From assembly GCF_003600685.1 (NCBI RefSeq), contig NZ_CP032084.1:4278001-4342000 (forward strand): 64,000 nt of DNA, in the 5' to 3' direction. The position numbers and the translations under genes are program-made. The stretch is from Achromobacter sp. B7 (GTDB lineage: Bacteria > Pseudomonadota > Gammaproteobacteria > Burkholderiales > Burkholderiaceae_B). This document shows positions 41,996 to 50,946 of this stretch, piece after piece; the first letter of the stretch is position 1; each line of letters opens with the position of its first letter. The notes beneath the pieces were generated by a model that had not been told where the DNA came from, did no database searches, and was given only the letters and a program-made list of their open reading frames with translations.

Positions 41996-42190
41996 CCTGG
42001 CCAACATACCGCTGGCAACGGCTCCGGAAAATTTATCGGGGCGAATGAGGTCGAGCAGCTGGTCAATATATCTTCCCTGAATGCCCGCCTGATCAAAACG
42101 CTTGTTTAGATACACGAAGTCCTTTAACGTCAGTTGATAGGTTCTATCATCTTCAAGACGAATGCATTCCCACAAAAATTCTACAGTCCG
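41996..42190 (-). pseudogene. Possible gene remnant of unknown family
   Basis: A short minus-strand frame bounded by a TAG gives a peptide with protein-like composition: RTVEFLWECIRLEDDRTYQL, then DFVYLNKRFDQAGIQGRYID and QLLDLIRPDKFSG. Beyond it the frame runs into the integrase gene and loses that character. It has no good start codon. It may be the broken end of a mobile-element gene; I do not recognise it. Confidence 0.25.
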
Positions 42191-42211
42191 CTAGCATACG
42201 GGTCTCAACAT

Positions 42212-43558
42212 ATGAGCAAGATGCAAGAACCCTCGATAGACCAAATCGACCGAGTCATCCAAACTGAGTTTGGTTTGAACCCCGAGCATGATGTTGTGAG
42301 CGTCGAGATCATTCGACGCAAACAAGACCCGGAGCGCTACGACGGCCTGTGCGCCGAGTTCAAGAAGCAACTCTTAAGTCATCCTGACCCATCGGCTATT
42401 CGGCGCCGCTCATACTTTGGCGAGAACTTTGCAATCCACTTGCAATCAAGCTTTGCACGCAAGGAGGTTGCTGGAATCAAGCCCGAACTGACGTTTCACT
42501 ATCCGATTTGTACGATAGAAGAAATCAGGCGTATTGAAATGCCGTCAAGTGCCGCAGATCACCTACTCGTACTCAGAGCAGATGCCATTGCCGACAGTCC
42601 ACGCTTGAAGCGAGTTTTCCTTGAGCGGCGGACGCGTCAGCCGAAGGGTTGGTCACTTTCATCGCACTTTGAGACGGCTGCGTTCGAGCGGTATCTGAAT
42701 GCGTTGCCAGAAGAGATGCGCGCTGCGTGCGAAGGCGTTCCAGCCGGAATGGCCTTTCTTCGTGAGCCAAATGGCGCATGTATTCGCTCGCCTCACGGCG
42801 ATTTCATCGTGGTTTCGGAGGCCCTGAAAATCTATCTCTACTACATGAATGTCTTCTTGCTTGCGCGGGATGATATTCCCATGGACGACTGCATGGCAGC
42901 CCTGATGATCTCGCTAAGAGTGATGTTCCTCACAGAGGCATTAGACTTTGACCTTGACCCGCGAGGTCAGCTTCCAGAAGAAGTTCATGGTCGCATGGCC
43001 ACACTCGTTGAAGATCAGTTGCAGTTCGTTGTCGGGCATGAGTATGCACATCTACTGCTCGGACATCTGAACGCGAACTCGGTGCAGCAGGCGCCGCTCG
43101 GGGTTTTTCCGACACCCGCCCACAGTTCTGCTCGCTACTACACGCCGAGACAGCATCAAGAGTTCGAAGCTGATGTAGGCGCGCTTCTACATGCCAAGCT
43201 CGATGAAGAAGAACTTGCCGGTCGACTTAACGCGTCGACGTGGTTCTTCCTTGGTCTCGAGTTGCTGTACGCCGTCTCTGACTACATCAATCCTTCTATG
43301 GGCGCGCCCAAGACTCATCCCGAGCCGATAGACCGCCTCCTTGCTCTGCGGAAGGAAGTGCTAGGAACTCGAAATATCGATGCCGACAGGATCTACTCCG
43401 ACGACGCGATCTCTGATGGAATCAGGTGGGTGCATAGCGTGAAAGAGCAGCTATTGAAAGACTTCATCCCTTATCGAGTGGACGCCTTGGAGACCTATGG
43501 CTCCATCTACCTGCCGTCGTTCAGGAAGGCCGAACTGTACGATCGTCTGAACTACTAG
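42212..43558 (+). CDS. HEXXH zinc metallopeptidase of unknown role
   Basis: The 448-residue product starts at the ATG at 42212; another ATG follows at 42221, and an upstream TTG at 42134 is less likely. A zinc-peptidase motif GHEYAHLLLGHL places the ligands at His276 and His280 and the catalytic Glu at 277. A downstream EFEADVGALLHA supplies a third ligand near Glu319, as in M48-like and related gluzincins. The N-terminal 250 residues match nothing I can name, and no signal peptide or membrane helix is clear. It follows the integrase in the same direction and has the island's AT-richer codon use. A phage-defence or toxin role is speculation. Confidence 0.7.
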   Translation: MSKMQEPSIDQIDRVIQTEFGLNPEHDVVSVEIIRRKQDPERYDGLCAEFKKQLLSHPDPSAIRRRSYFGENFAIHLQSSFARKEVAGIKPELTFHYPICTIEEIRRIEMPSSAADHLLVLRADAIADSPRLKRVFLERRTRQPKGWSLSSHFETAAFERYLNALPEEMRAACEGVPAGMAFLREPNGACIRSPHGDFIVVSEALKIYLYYMNVFLLARDDIPMDDCMAALMISLRVMFLTEALDFDLDPRGQLPEEVHGRMATLVEDQLQFVVGHEYAHLLLGHLNANSVQQAPLGVFPTPAHSSARYYTPRQHQEFEADVGALLHAKLDEEELAGRLNASTWFFLGLELLYAVSDYINPSMGAPKTHPEPIDRLLALRKEVLGTRNIDADRIYSDDAISDGIRWVHSVKEQLLKDFIPYRVDALETYGSIYLPSFRKAELYDRLNY

Positions 43559-43674
43559 GGCAAAGGGGGAGATCAGACTCATGATTGCCGCTGCTCTCCG
43601 GCCACCCCGCAACGAACCGGCAAACAGCCAGTTCGAGCGTCCGACAGCCCAGGAACGTATCTGGTGCTTATCTC

Positions 43675-43704
43675 TAGATGGCAGCCTTGGGTCGGTAGCG
43701 GACA
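43675..43704 (-). repeat. Degenerate intergenic repeat, copy 4, right island edge
   Basis: On the minus strand it reads TGTCCGCTACCGACCCAAGG and continues to CTGCCATC, matching copy 2 at 21 of the first 25 positions. The 43559-43813 gap holds no supported gene; the base composition rises back to the host level near here. Confidence 0.55.
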
Positions 43705-43813
43705 GCGTCCCCTTCGCACGAAACCAGAGCAGCGTGCAGCCCCACCACCCCAATCCTTGCCCGCCAAACCGGCGGCAAGACGCCTGGCTGGCGTCCGCCG
43801 CGCCGGGCTCGCC

Positions 43814-44821
43814 TTAATCGATGACAATATTCTCCCGCTTGACGACATGAGACAGCTGATCGACCTCACGCCCGATGCGCGTGGACAATTCCTTTGGATT
43901 GCTCATGACGACGCTACCCTGCGCACTCAGTGAAGTCTTGGCAGCGGGCTGCTCCATCGCAAGCTTGGACTGCTCGTACAAGGTGTCGACGATCTGGGCT
44001 GGGGTGCCTGCCGGGGCGAACAGGCCCAGCCAGAAAGTGACGTCGATGTTTGGATAGCCTGCCTCGGCCATCGTGGGGATATCCGGCATTTGGGAAATAC
44101 GTTGCTTCTGCGTGACCGCCAGGGCTTTCAACTTGCCGGCTGCCACTTGCGGTGCGCTGGCCAGCGTATCGAAAGACGTGTTCACCTCGCCCGCCATGAC
44201 CGCCATGCTTGCTTGCGAGGCCGACTTGTAAGGGACATGGGTTGCCTTGAACTGCGTGTCGTTGCTCAGTTGCGCAAACGCCAGATGGGCCAGGTTGCCT
44301 TGGCCTCCGGACCCATAGGTGAGCTCGCCCGGATTCTTTTTGGCGTACTCAACCAGGTCCTTGACCGACGCGATGGCGTGCTTCTTGGCCCATTCGGGGT
44401 TGACGTTCAGAATGAACGGCGCGTCCAGTACCAGGGCGATGGGCGCGAAATCCTTGGTCTTGTACGGGGAGTTCTTGTAGATCAAGGGGTTGACGGTGAT
44501 GCTGCTGCTGTTGGTGGCCAGCAGCGTGTAGCCATCCGGCGCCGAACGGGCCACCTCGGCCGCCCCGATCGATCCATTGGCGCCGCCCTTGTTTTCCACG
44601 ATGACGGGCTGCTTGAGCGTCTTGGACAAAGAGTCCGACAGCAGGCGAGCCATCGTGTCCGTGATTGAACCGGCCGGAAACGGCACGATGATCTTGATGG
44701 CTTTGGTGGGCCATGCCTTGTCCTGCGCGAACGCGGCGGTAGTCCCCAAGCCCAATGCCGAAGCCACGGCAAGGTGCGCGGAAGTGATGAGGAAGTGACG
44801 GCGGGAATCGGATGTAGCCAT
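43814..44821 (-). CDS. Bug-family periplasmic solute-binding receptor
   Basis: The 335-residue protein has a signal (HLAVASALGLGTTAAFAQ, preceded by a twin-Arg-like SRRHFL), the mature start WPTKAIKIIVPFPAGSITDT and the Bug C-terminus RIGREVDQLSHVVKRENIVI. It is the last gene of a three-gene unit with a CoA-transferase and a biotin carboxylase, so it probably captures the carboxylate that these enzymes activate and carboxylate. The transporter membrane subunits are not nearby. It is distinct in sequence from the Bug protein at 29343-30323. Confidence 0.92.
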   Translation of the reverse strand: MATSDSRRHFLITSAHLAVASALGLGTTAAFAQDKAWPTKAIKIIVPFPAGSITDTMARLLSDSLSKTLKQPVIVENKGGANGSIGAAEVARSAPDGYTLLATNSSSITVNPLIYKNSPYKTKDFAPIALVLDAPFILNVNPEWAKKHAIASVKDLVEYAKKNPGELTYGSGGQGNLAHLAFAQLSNDTQFKATHVPYKSASQASMAVMAGEVNTSFDTLASAPQVAAGKLKALAVTQKQRISQMPDIPTMAEAGYPNIDVTFWLGLFAPAGTPAQIVDTLYEQSKLAMEQPAAKTSLSAQGSVVMSNPKELSTRIGREVDQLSHVVKRENIVID

Positions 44822-44875
44822 TTTTTGTCTCCACGAGGTTAGGTCTTGTGCATTGCGTCGTGCTTGCGGGGCTTG

Positions 44876-47323
44876 TCAGGCCGCCTTTCTGGTTGCGGTG
44901 CTTCCGATGATTCCGTCGCGCTCCAGCGACTGTTGCTGATCCACGCTCATGCCCAGCACGCGCGAAAACACATCGCCATTGTGCTGCCCGAGCGTAGGCG
45001 CCGGACGCACCGCCGCGACCGTAGCGTCCGGCTCCCTGAACCAGGGCGTGGTCGCCAGAAACTCGCCGATATAAGGCCGGGAAGTCGCCTTGAAAAACTC
45101 ACGGGCCTTCAGATGCGGGTCATCGAGCAGCGTCCAGACCGGTTTGACTTCTCCTGCGCTGATGCCCGCCTGTTGCAGTTCCGCCATTGCGCTTTGCGCG
45201 GAGCGCGCGCGGGTCCATGCGTTGATCCTGCGGTCTATCTCTTCGTGTCGGGTGCGTCGGCCGGCCGCCTTCTCCAGAGCAGGGTCCCGGGCAAGATCAG
45301 TTGCCTGCATGACCGCCAGCAATGCCTGCCATTGCGCATCGCTCGTGATGCTCACCACCACCCAGGCGTCATCGCCCGCGCACGAGTAAATACCCTGCGG
45401 GGCATGAAGAGGATGTGCATTGCCGATGCGGGGCGTGGTAGTGCCATGCACCGACTGTTCAATGACGAACGGCGCTGTCATGGGCAGCATGCATTCCACC
45501 TGAGACAGATTGACGTGGCGGCCCTTGCCCGAGCGCTGCTGCACGAACAGCGCCAACAACGCTGCCGCCCCCCCGTTAAAGCCACCCACGGGATCACCAT
45601 AGGCGTAGGAGGTCAGCGCCGGAGGGTCCTGCGCGAAACCGGTGTGATGGGGCAGGCCGCTGGCCTGCTCCAGCGTGCCGCCATAGGCCCTGATCGTGCT
45701 CCATTCATTGCCCGACCCGAATGCCGGCATGGACACCATGACCAAGCGCGGGTTGACCTGGGACAGCACGGCGTAGTCCAGCCCAAGTTTGGGCAACACC
45801 TCGGTCGAGTAGTTCTCGATGACGATATCGGCCTTGGCCACCAGATCGAGCAGGACCGCACGCCCTTGCGCGCGGGTCAGATCAAGCGTGATGCCCAGCT
45901 TGTTGCGGTTCATCAGCGCAAAATTCGAGTTCTTTTCGTACAGCTTTTCCTGATAGAACTCATCGGTGTAATGCGTGCCCCGCCACCAGTCCGGATAGCG
46001 CGTGCTTTCAACCTTGATGACTTCCGCGCCAAAGTCCGCCAGCGTCCTTGCCGCCAATGGCCCGGCCCACCCCATCGTCAGATCGACCACGCGGATGTTT
46101 CGTAAGGGCAGCGCGCCCGGCGCAGCCGGGGTCAAGTCGGCGGCCGGCGTCAGGCTCTGCACGTCGCGGTAGCGGGGGCCGTCAGCGTCCAGACGCGCTG
46201 CCTTACCGCCCGGCAAGGGGCCCGCATCGCCCATGGGCAGCGGAACGACCGGCCCCTCGAATTTGGCCGCCCCGACCGTGACGGGAACAAAAGCGCCGCG
46301 TTCGCGATGCACGCTCTGTTCAAGCAGTTCTGCCATGGTCGGCACGATGACAGCGGGAAATTTTTCCTTGCGCAGCACATCGAACCATTCCTGGGCTGTC
46401 CTGGCGCGCAGACTGGGAATCAGGAACGCATCGATTTCGTCGGCATGGACCATACGGGTCGGCCCGCTTGCAAACCGCGGATCCGCTACCCGGTCCGGGT
46501 GGCCGATGGCCGCGCACAGCGCAGCCCACTGCGGGCCGGTATGGGCGAACAGCCCAATCCAGCCCTTCTTGGTCTCGTAGATGCCGGCCGGATGCGTCGT
46601 GCAGAACCGGTTGACCCCCAGCCTGGCCAAGGGATGCCGACCATCCTGCACCATGCCGGCTTCCATCTCGACCAGCGAAAACGCAATCTCATGGATGCTC
46701 AGCAGATAACGCCGGCTGCCGTCGGATCGTCCCAGCAGCGCGGCGGTCGCGCTGGAGAATGCGGCGACACCGGCGGCAATGGCGGTCTGAATGTCGTGCG
46801 GCAGATGGGGCGGCCCCTGCTGTGCGCCACTGCAATACACCGCGCCGGCCAGGGCGCGGCACACGGCCTCGGTCCCCGCGAAGCCACGGTACGGCCCGGA
46901 CTCGCCGAACCAGGTCAGACAGACTTCGATCGGCACATTGCCCTGGCCGTCATTCCCATCGCCGGCGTAGGCGGGGCGCGTCAGGACCTCTAAGCCTTCG
47001 TCCAGGGCGCGGGCGTCAAGAATCACATCGCATGTCCGCGCGATCCGTGACAGCCACGCGGCATCCGCGCCTGTCTTTCCTTGTCGTGCCACGCTGCGCT
47101 TGTTGGTATTGAGCCAGGCATGCAAGGCGCTTGCGGGCTCGTCGTTGGCCTCGTTCAACAGGGGCGGCAGGCGGCGCAGCATGTCGCCGTCGGCGTCCTC
47201 CAGCTTGATGACCTCGGCGCCAAAATCCGCAAAGAGCTTCCCGGCATAAGCCACTGCCGCACCGCAGCCGATTTCCAGCACGCGCACCCCGGCGAAGGCG
47301 AGCCGGCTTTCAGATGTATGCAT
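44876..47323 (-). CDS. Double-length family III CoA-transferase (CaiB/BaiF)
   Basis: The 815-residue protein is twice the usual 400 residues and contains two CaiB/BaiF domains. Each has a CaiB-like opening: VRVLEIGCGAAVAYAGKLFA with FGAEVIKLED in the first half, and IRVVDLTMGWAGPLAARTLA with FGAEVIKVES in the second at about residue 415. The second half carries the catalytic-type segment NRNKLGITLDLTRAQGRAVL. The first half has a weaker equivalent (NTNKRSVARQ), so only one half may be active. Family III enzymes move CoA between carboxylic acids. The gene lies between the carboxylase and Bug receptor genes with short spacers. The ATG at 47323 is preferred over a TTG at 47341. Confidence 0.9.
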   Translation of the reverse strand: MHTSESRLAFAGVRVLEIGCGAAVAYAGKLFADFGAEVIKLEDADGDMLRRLPPLLNEANDEPASALHAWLNTNKRSVARQGKTGADAAWLSRIARTCDVILDARALDEGLEVLTRPAYAGDGNDGQGNVPIEVCLTWFGESGPYRGFAGTEAVCRALAGAVYCSGAQQGPPHLPHDIQTAIAAGVAAFSSATAALLGRSDGSRRYLLSIHEIAFSLVEMEAGMVQDGRHPLARLGVNRFCTTHPAGIYETKKGWIGLFAHTGPQWAALCAAIGHPDRVADPRFASGPTRMVHADEIDAFLIPSLRARTAQEWFDVLRKEKFPAVIVPTMAELLEQSVHRERGAFVPVTVGAAKFEGPVVPLPMGDAGPLPGGKAARLDADGPRYRDVQSLTPAADLTPAAPGALPLRNIRVVDLTMGWAGPLAARTLADFGAEVIKVESTRYPDWWRGTHYTDEFYQEKLYEKNSNFALMNRNKLGITLDLTRAQGRAVLLDLVAKADIVIENYSTEVLPKLGLDYAVLSQVNPRLVMVSMPAFGSGNEWSTIRAYGGTLEQASGLPHHTGFAQDPPALTSYAYGDPVGGFNGGAAALLALFVQQRSGKGRHVNLSQVECMLPMTAPFVIEQSVHGTTTPRIGNAHPLHAPQGIYSCAGDDAWVVVSITSDAQWQALLAVMQATDLARDPALEKAAGRRTRHEEIDRRINAWTRARSAQSAMAELQQAGISAGEVKPVWTLLDDPHLKAREFFKATSRPYIGEFLATTPWFREPDATVAAVRPAPTLGQHNGDVFSRVLGMSVDQQQSLERDGIIGSTATRKAA

Positions 47324-47356
47324 CGTCGCAACCTGTTCCAACGGACTTCACCTTGA

Positions 47357-50300
47357 TCACCAGGTATCAACAAAGGCGCGACGGGCCCGGCCGGCGCGCA
47401 AAGAGGCCGACGCGATGCCTTGGCGTATCCACGTGCGAGTCTGCGCGGGGTCGATGACTGCGTCGATCTCCGTCGTGGACGCGACATTGATGGCGTGCCC
47501 GCGATCGTAGGCGCGAGCCACCAACTCGTCGTAAAGCGCCTGGCGCTGTGGCCCCTCGGGGACATTCTCAAGCTCTTTCTTGAAGCCCAGCCGGATGGAC
47601 CCTTCCAGGCCCATGGGGCCGAATTCGCCCGTTGGCCACGACACCGCGCAGCTGGCCGAGCGAAATCCCCCGCCGGCCATGGCCATGGCGCCCAGGCCGT
47701 AGCCCTTGCGCAAGGCAATTGCCAGGATGGCGACGCGCAGCTTGGCCGCGACCACGAACATGCGCGACACATGCCGCACTTGTGCCTTGGCCTCTTGCTC
47801 TGGCCCGACCATGAATCCCGGCGTATCGATCAAGGAAATGATGGGCAGGCCGTGGATATCGCAAAGGTTCATGAAGCGTGCCGCCTTGTCGGCCGCATCG
47901 GCGTCGATGGCGCCTCCCAGGTGATGCGGATTGTTGGCGATGATCCCGACAGGCTGCCCTTCCACACGCGCCAGCGCGGTGTGCATTCCCAGGCCGAACC
48001 CCGAGCGCAGCATCAATACGCTGCCTACGTCGGCAATGCCTTCGATGGCCTTGCGGCTGTCGTAGACGCGCAGGCGATTCTCGGGCACCACATGACGAAG
48101 GTGGCGCGGGTCGGGCGCCACCCAATCCTTGGTGCGGCCCTGGAACATAGACAGATAGTGCTTCGCCGCCGCGACGGCCTGCGCCTCGTTGTCGACCAGG
48201 ATGTCGATGACGCCATTGGCGAACTGCACCGGCGCGGGGCCAACGTCCTCCGGCCGGAAGATGCCCAGTCCTCCGCCTTCGATCATCGCCGGGCCGGCCA
48301 TGCCGATGTTGGCGCTCTTGTCCGCGATGATGACATCGCAGACCCCTAGAAAGGCGGCGTTGCCCGCGAAACAGCGTCCCGAAACAATGCCTAGCAAAGG
48401 CACTTCGCCACTGAGTTCGGCCAGCGCGGCGAACGACGGCTGATATAGCCCGGACACGAACGGAAAATCCACATCGCCCGGGCGCCCGCCTCCGCCTTCG
48501 GCAAACAACACCATCGGCATTTCGTCGCGGCGGGCCCGTTCCACCAGCCTGTCGGTCTTGATGTGGTTGCGTTTGCCCTGCGTGCCCGCCAGCACCGTCG
48601 CGTCATAGGCCATCACCCCGGTCAGCGACCCGTCGTAGCCGAATGCATCGCCGTTGACGTTGCCAATGCCGGTGACAATGCCGTCCGCGGGCGTGTTGGC
48701 GATCAGGTCTTCCTTGCTGCGGCGGGTGGCCTGCGCGGCAATGACCAGCGCGCCAAACTCCACGAACGAGCCTTCATCGCACAGGTCGTCCACGTTCTCC
48801 CGTGCGGTGCGCTGCCCCCGCGAACGGCGCTTGGCCACGGCCTGCGGGCGCGCGTCATCGTAAAGCGACGCATGGCGGTCGAGCACGGCTTGCAGGTCAG
48901 GGCGCACCGCGTCCAGATCGATCGCGTCTGTCACGACATCGGTGTCGTCACCACTCGATTCCTGTTCCAGCAAGACCAGGATCTGGCCTTCAAGCACGTT
49001 GCCGCCACTGGCGGCCGGCACCTGGACGACCCTGCCATTGAAGTCGGCGACGACGGTGTATTCCATTTTCATCGCTTCGATCACGGCGATGGGTTGGCCC
49101 TTGAGCACGACCGCGCCAGCGCTCACGGACACCTCGACCAGGCGGCCGCTTAGCGGCGCGCGCGATGCCGACAGCCCTTCGGGCAGCGCGGCCTGCGCTG
49201 CCTGCGGCAAGTTGGCCGCCGCCGCGCTGCGCCCGCCCGAATCCCCGATCAGGCTGTCCTTGGCCTGCTGCTCCTTTGCGTACTGCTCGGCCGCTGCAAG
49301 CAGTTCCCCTAGGATGGCCTCGATGTGGCGCGTATGGTTGCGCTGCGACAGGAAGTCCTCGCGGGCCACAAGCGCCTGCAAAAGATGGATATTCGTCGCG
49401 ACACCGGCAATGCGGAACTCGGCCAGGCAGCGGCGCAAGCGCCGCACCACGCCCGAGAAATCGTCATTGCTGCTGAACACGATCAACTTGGCCAGCAGCG
49501 TGTCGAACGCCGGGGCCGGCGCGTAGCCGCTATAGGCATGGGTGTCGACGCGCACTTCGGGGCCGGCGGGCGGCTCAAAACGCGCCAGCCTGCCGTGTGC
49601 CGGGCGTGCCATGCCCGTGGCATCGGTCGATTCTGCATTGATGCGCACCTGGATGGCGTAACCGTTCAGCCCCGGCGGGTTGGCCGGGTCCACGCCCAGT
49701 TCGGCCAAGCGCTTACCCTGCGCGACGCCGATCTGCAAGGCCACCAGATCCACCCCCGTGACCTGCTCGGTGATCGTATGTTCGACCTGCAACCGGGGAT
49801 TGGCTTCGATGAACACAAAGTCCGTCTGCACCCCGTGCTCGTTCTCTTCGACCAGGAATTCAAAGGTACCCAGGCTGCGGTACTCCACCTTGGCCGCCAT
49901 TTTCTTTGCCGCGGCAAGAATGGCGGCGCGCAGCGGGGCGCTTAGCACCGGGCTGGGCGCGATCTCGACCACTTTCTGAAAGCGGCGCTGTAGCGTGCAA
50001 TCCCGATCGCCAAGCGCGACCACCGACGCCCCATCGCCGGCAATCTGCACTTCGATATGACGCGCGCGATTGACCAGACGTTCCGCGTACAGTGCGTCCA
50101 CGCCAAAGGCCGACATGGCTTCCGACCGGCAGCGGGCATAGCGTTCGGCGATATCGGCTTTGGACTTGACGACGCGCATCCCGCGCCCGCCGCCTCCGCC
50201 GACCGCCTTGATGACGATCCCGACCCCGCCCTGCTCGTCGAAGAACCGTTCGACGTCCGCAAGGCTTGCACCGCCCGGCGTGGCGGGCATGACGGGCACG

Positions 50301-50674
50301 CCGCACTCGCGGGCCAGTTGCAACGCGCGGCCTTTGTCTCCGAACAGGGCGAGGTGATCGGCATTCGGGCCGATGAACGTGATTCCCGCCGCATCGCAAG
50401 CCAGGGCAAAATCCGCCCTTTCACTCAAGAAGCCATACCCCGGATGAATAGCATCGCAATGTTCGGCCGTGGCTACGGCAATGATGGCGTCGATATCGAT
50501 ATAAGCCGCCGGACCGGAGCCGGTCAGCGCAACCGAAGTATCCGCAACAATTCGATGCCTGGAGTTTGAATCGTCCTGGGAATACACCGCGACGCTTTCC
50601 AACCCAAGGTCGCGCACCGCGCGAATGACTCGCACGGCGATTTCGCCACGATTGGCAACCAACACTCTTTTCAT
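47357..50674 (-). CDS. Single-chain biotin-dependent acyl-CoA carboxylase
   Basis: The 1105-residue protein holds all activities in one chain. Biotin carboxylase spans about residues 1-450 (ANRGEIAVRVIRAVRDLGLE; ATP-grasp GGGGGRGMRVVKSKADI). The biotinyl domain has AMKMEY with the biotin Lys at residue 536. A carboxyltransferase follows over about 610-1105 (DEGSFVEFGALVIAAQATRR, GYDGSLTGVMAYDATVLAGT, DTPGFMVGPEQE). Such fused enzymes carboxylate acyl-CoAs with bicarbonate and ATP; long-chain and branched substrates are known for relatives. The substrate here is unknown but should be the CoA ester made by the adjacent CoA-transferase. The gene is divergent from a LysR regulator. Confidence 0.9.
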   Translation of the reverse strand: MKRVLVANRGEIAVRVIRAVRDLGLESVAVYSQDDSNSRHRIVADTSVALTGSGPAAYIDIDAIIAVATAEHCDAIHPGYGFLSERADFALACDAAGITFIGPNADHLALFGDKGRALQLARECGVPVMPATPGGASLADVERFFDEQGGVGIVIKAVGGGGGRGMRVVKSKADIAERYARCRSEAMSAFGVDALYAERLVNRARHIEVQIAGDGASVVALGDRDCTLQRRFQKVVEIAPSPVLSAPLRAAILAAAKKMAAKVEYRSLGTFEFLVEENEHGVQTDFVFIEANPRLQVEHTITEQVTGVDLVALQIGVAQGKRLAELGVDPANPPGLNGYAIQVRINAESTDATGMARPAHGRLARFEPPAGPEVRVDTHAYSGYAPAPAFDTLLAKLIVFSSNDDFSGVVRRLRRCLAEFRIAGVATNIHLLQALVAREDFLSQRNHTRHIEAILGELLAAAEQYAKEQQAKDSLIGDSGGRSAAAANLPQAAQAALPEGLSASRAPLSGRLVEVSVSAGAVVLKGQPIAVIEAMKMEYTVVADFNGRVVQVPAASGGNVLEGQILVLLEQESSGDDTDVVTDAIDLDAVRPDLQAVLDRHASLYDDARPQAVAKRRSRGQRTARENVDDLCDEGSFVEFGALVIAAQATRRSKEDLIANTPADGIVTGIGNVNGDAFGYDGSLTGVMAYDATVLAGTQGKRNHIKTDRLVERARRDEMPMVLFAEGGGGRPGDVDFPFVSGLYQPSFAALAELSGEVPLLGIVSGRCFAGNAAFLGVCDVIIADKSANIGMAGPAMIEGGGLGIFRPEDVGPAPVQFANGVIDILVDNEAQAVAAAKHYLSMFQGRTKDWVAPDPRHLRHVVPENRLRVYDSRKAIEGIADVGSVLMLRSGFGLGMHTALARVEGQPVGIIANNPHHLGGAIDADAADKAARFMNLCDIHGLPIISLIDTPGFMVGPEQEAKAQVRHVSRMFVVAAKLRVAILAIALRKGYGLGAMAMAGGGFRSASCAVSWPTGEFGPMGLEGSIRLGFKKELENVPEGPQRQALYDELVARAYDRGHAINVASTTEIDAVIDPAQTRTWIRQGIASASLRAGRARRAFVDTW

Positions 50675-50946
50675 AGCGATCCTATGTCTTTGCTCTAACT
50701 CTTATGCTCAAGTTCTTCGGCTGCTGCCCCTAGCCCTTGCATGTTCCTGCCAGACGAGGCGCGCCCGCGGGCAGGCCCCGATAGGCATTAACATGCAAGC
50801 GGATACGCGCAATCGCAGCCCGGCTTGATCTGGCGGTTGTCGTTAACTTGGTGAGGATGGTAGGAGTCGTGCCACAGCCGCACAATTCACATTTTTCTCT
50901 GACCCCTATAGCCGTTCGGCATGTGTCTCGATAAAAGCAGGCGGAA

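Noticed and set aside
43559..43813. Short frames between the metallopeptidase and the Bug gene
   Set aside because: Products are Pro/Arg-rich and overlap a repeat copy; no family is recognised.
30359..43813. Attachment-site direct repeats at the island borders
   Set aside because: No exact repeat longer than a few bases could be found by eye at both edges; the degenerate repeat copies are too divergent and also lie inside the island.
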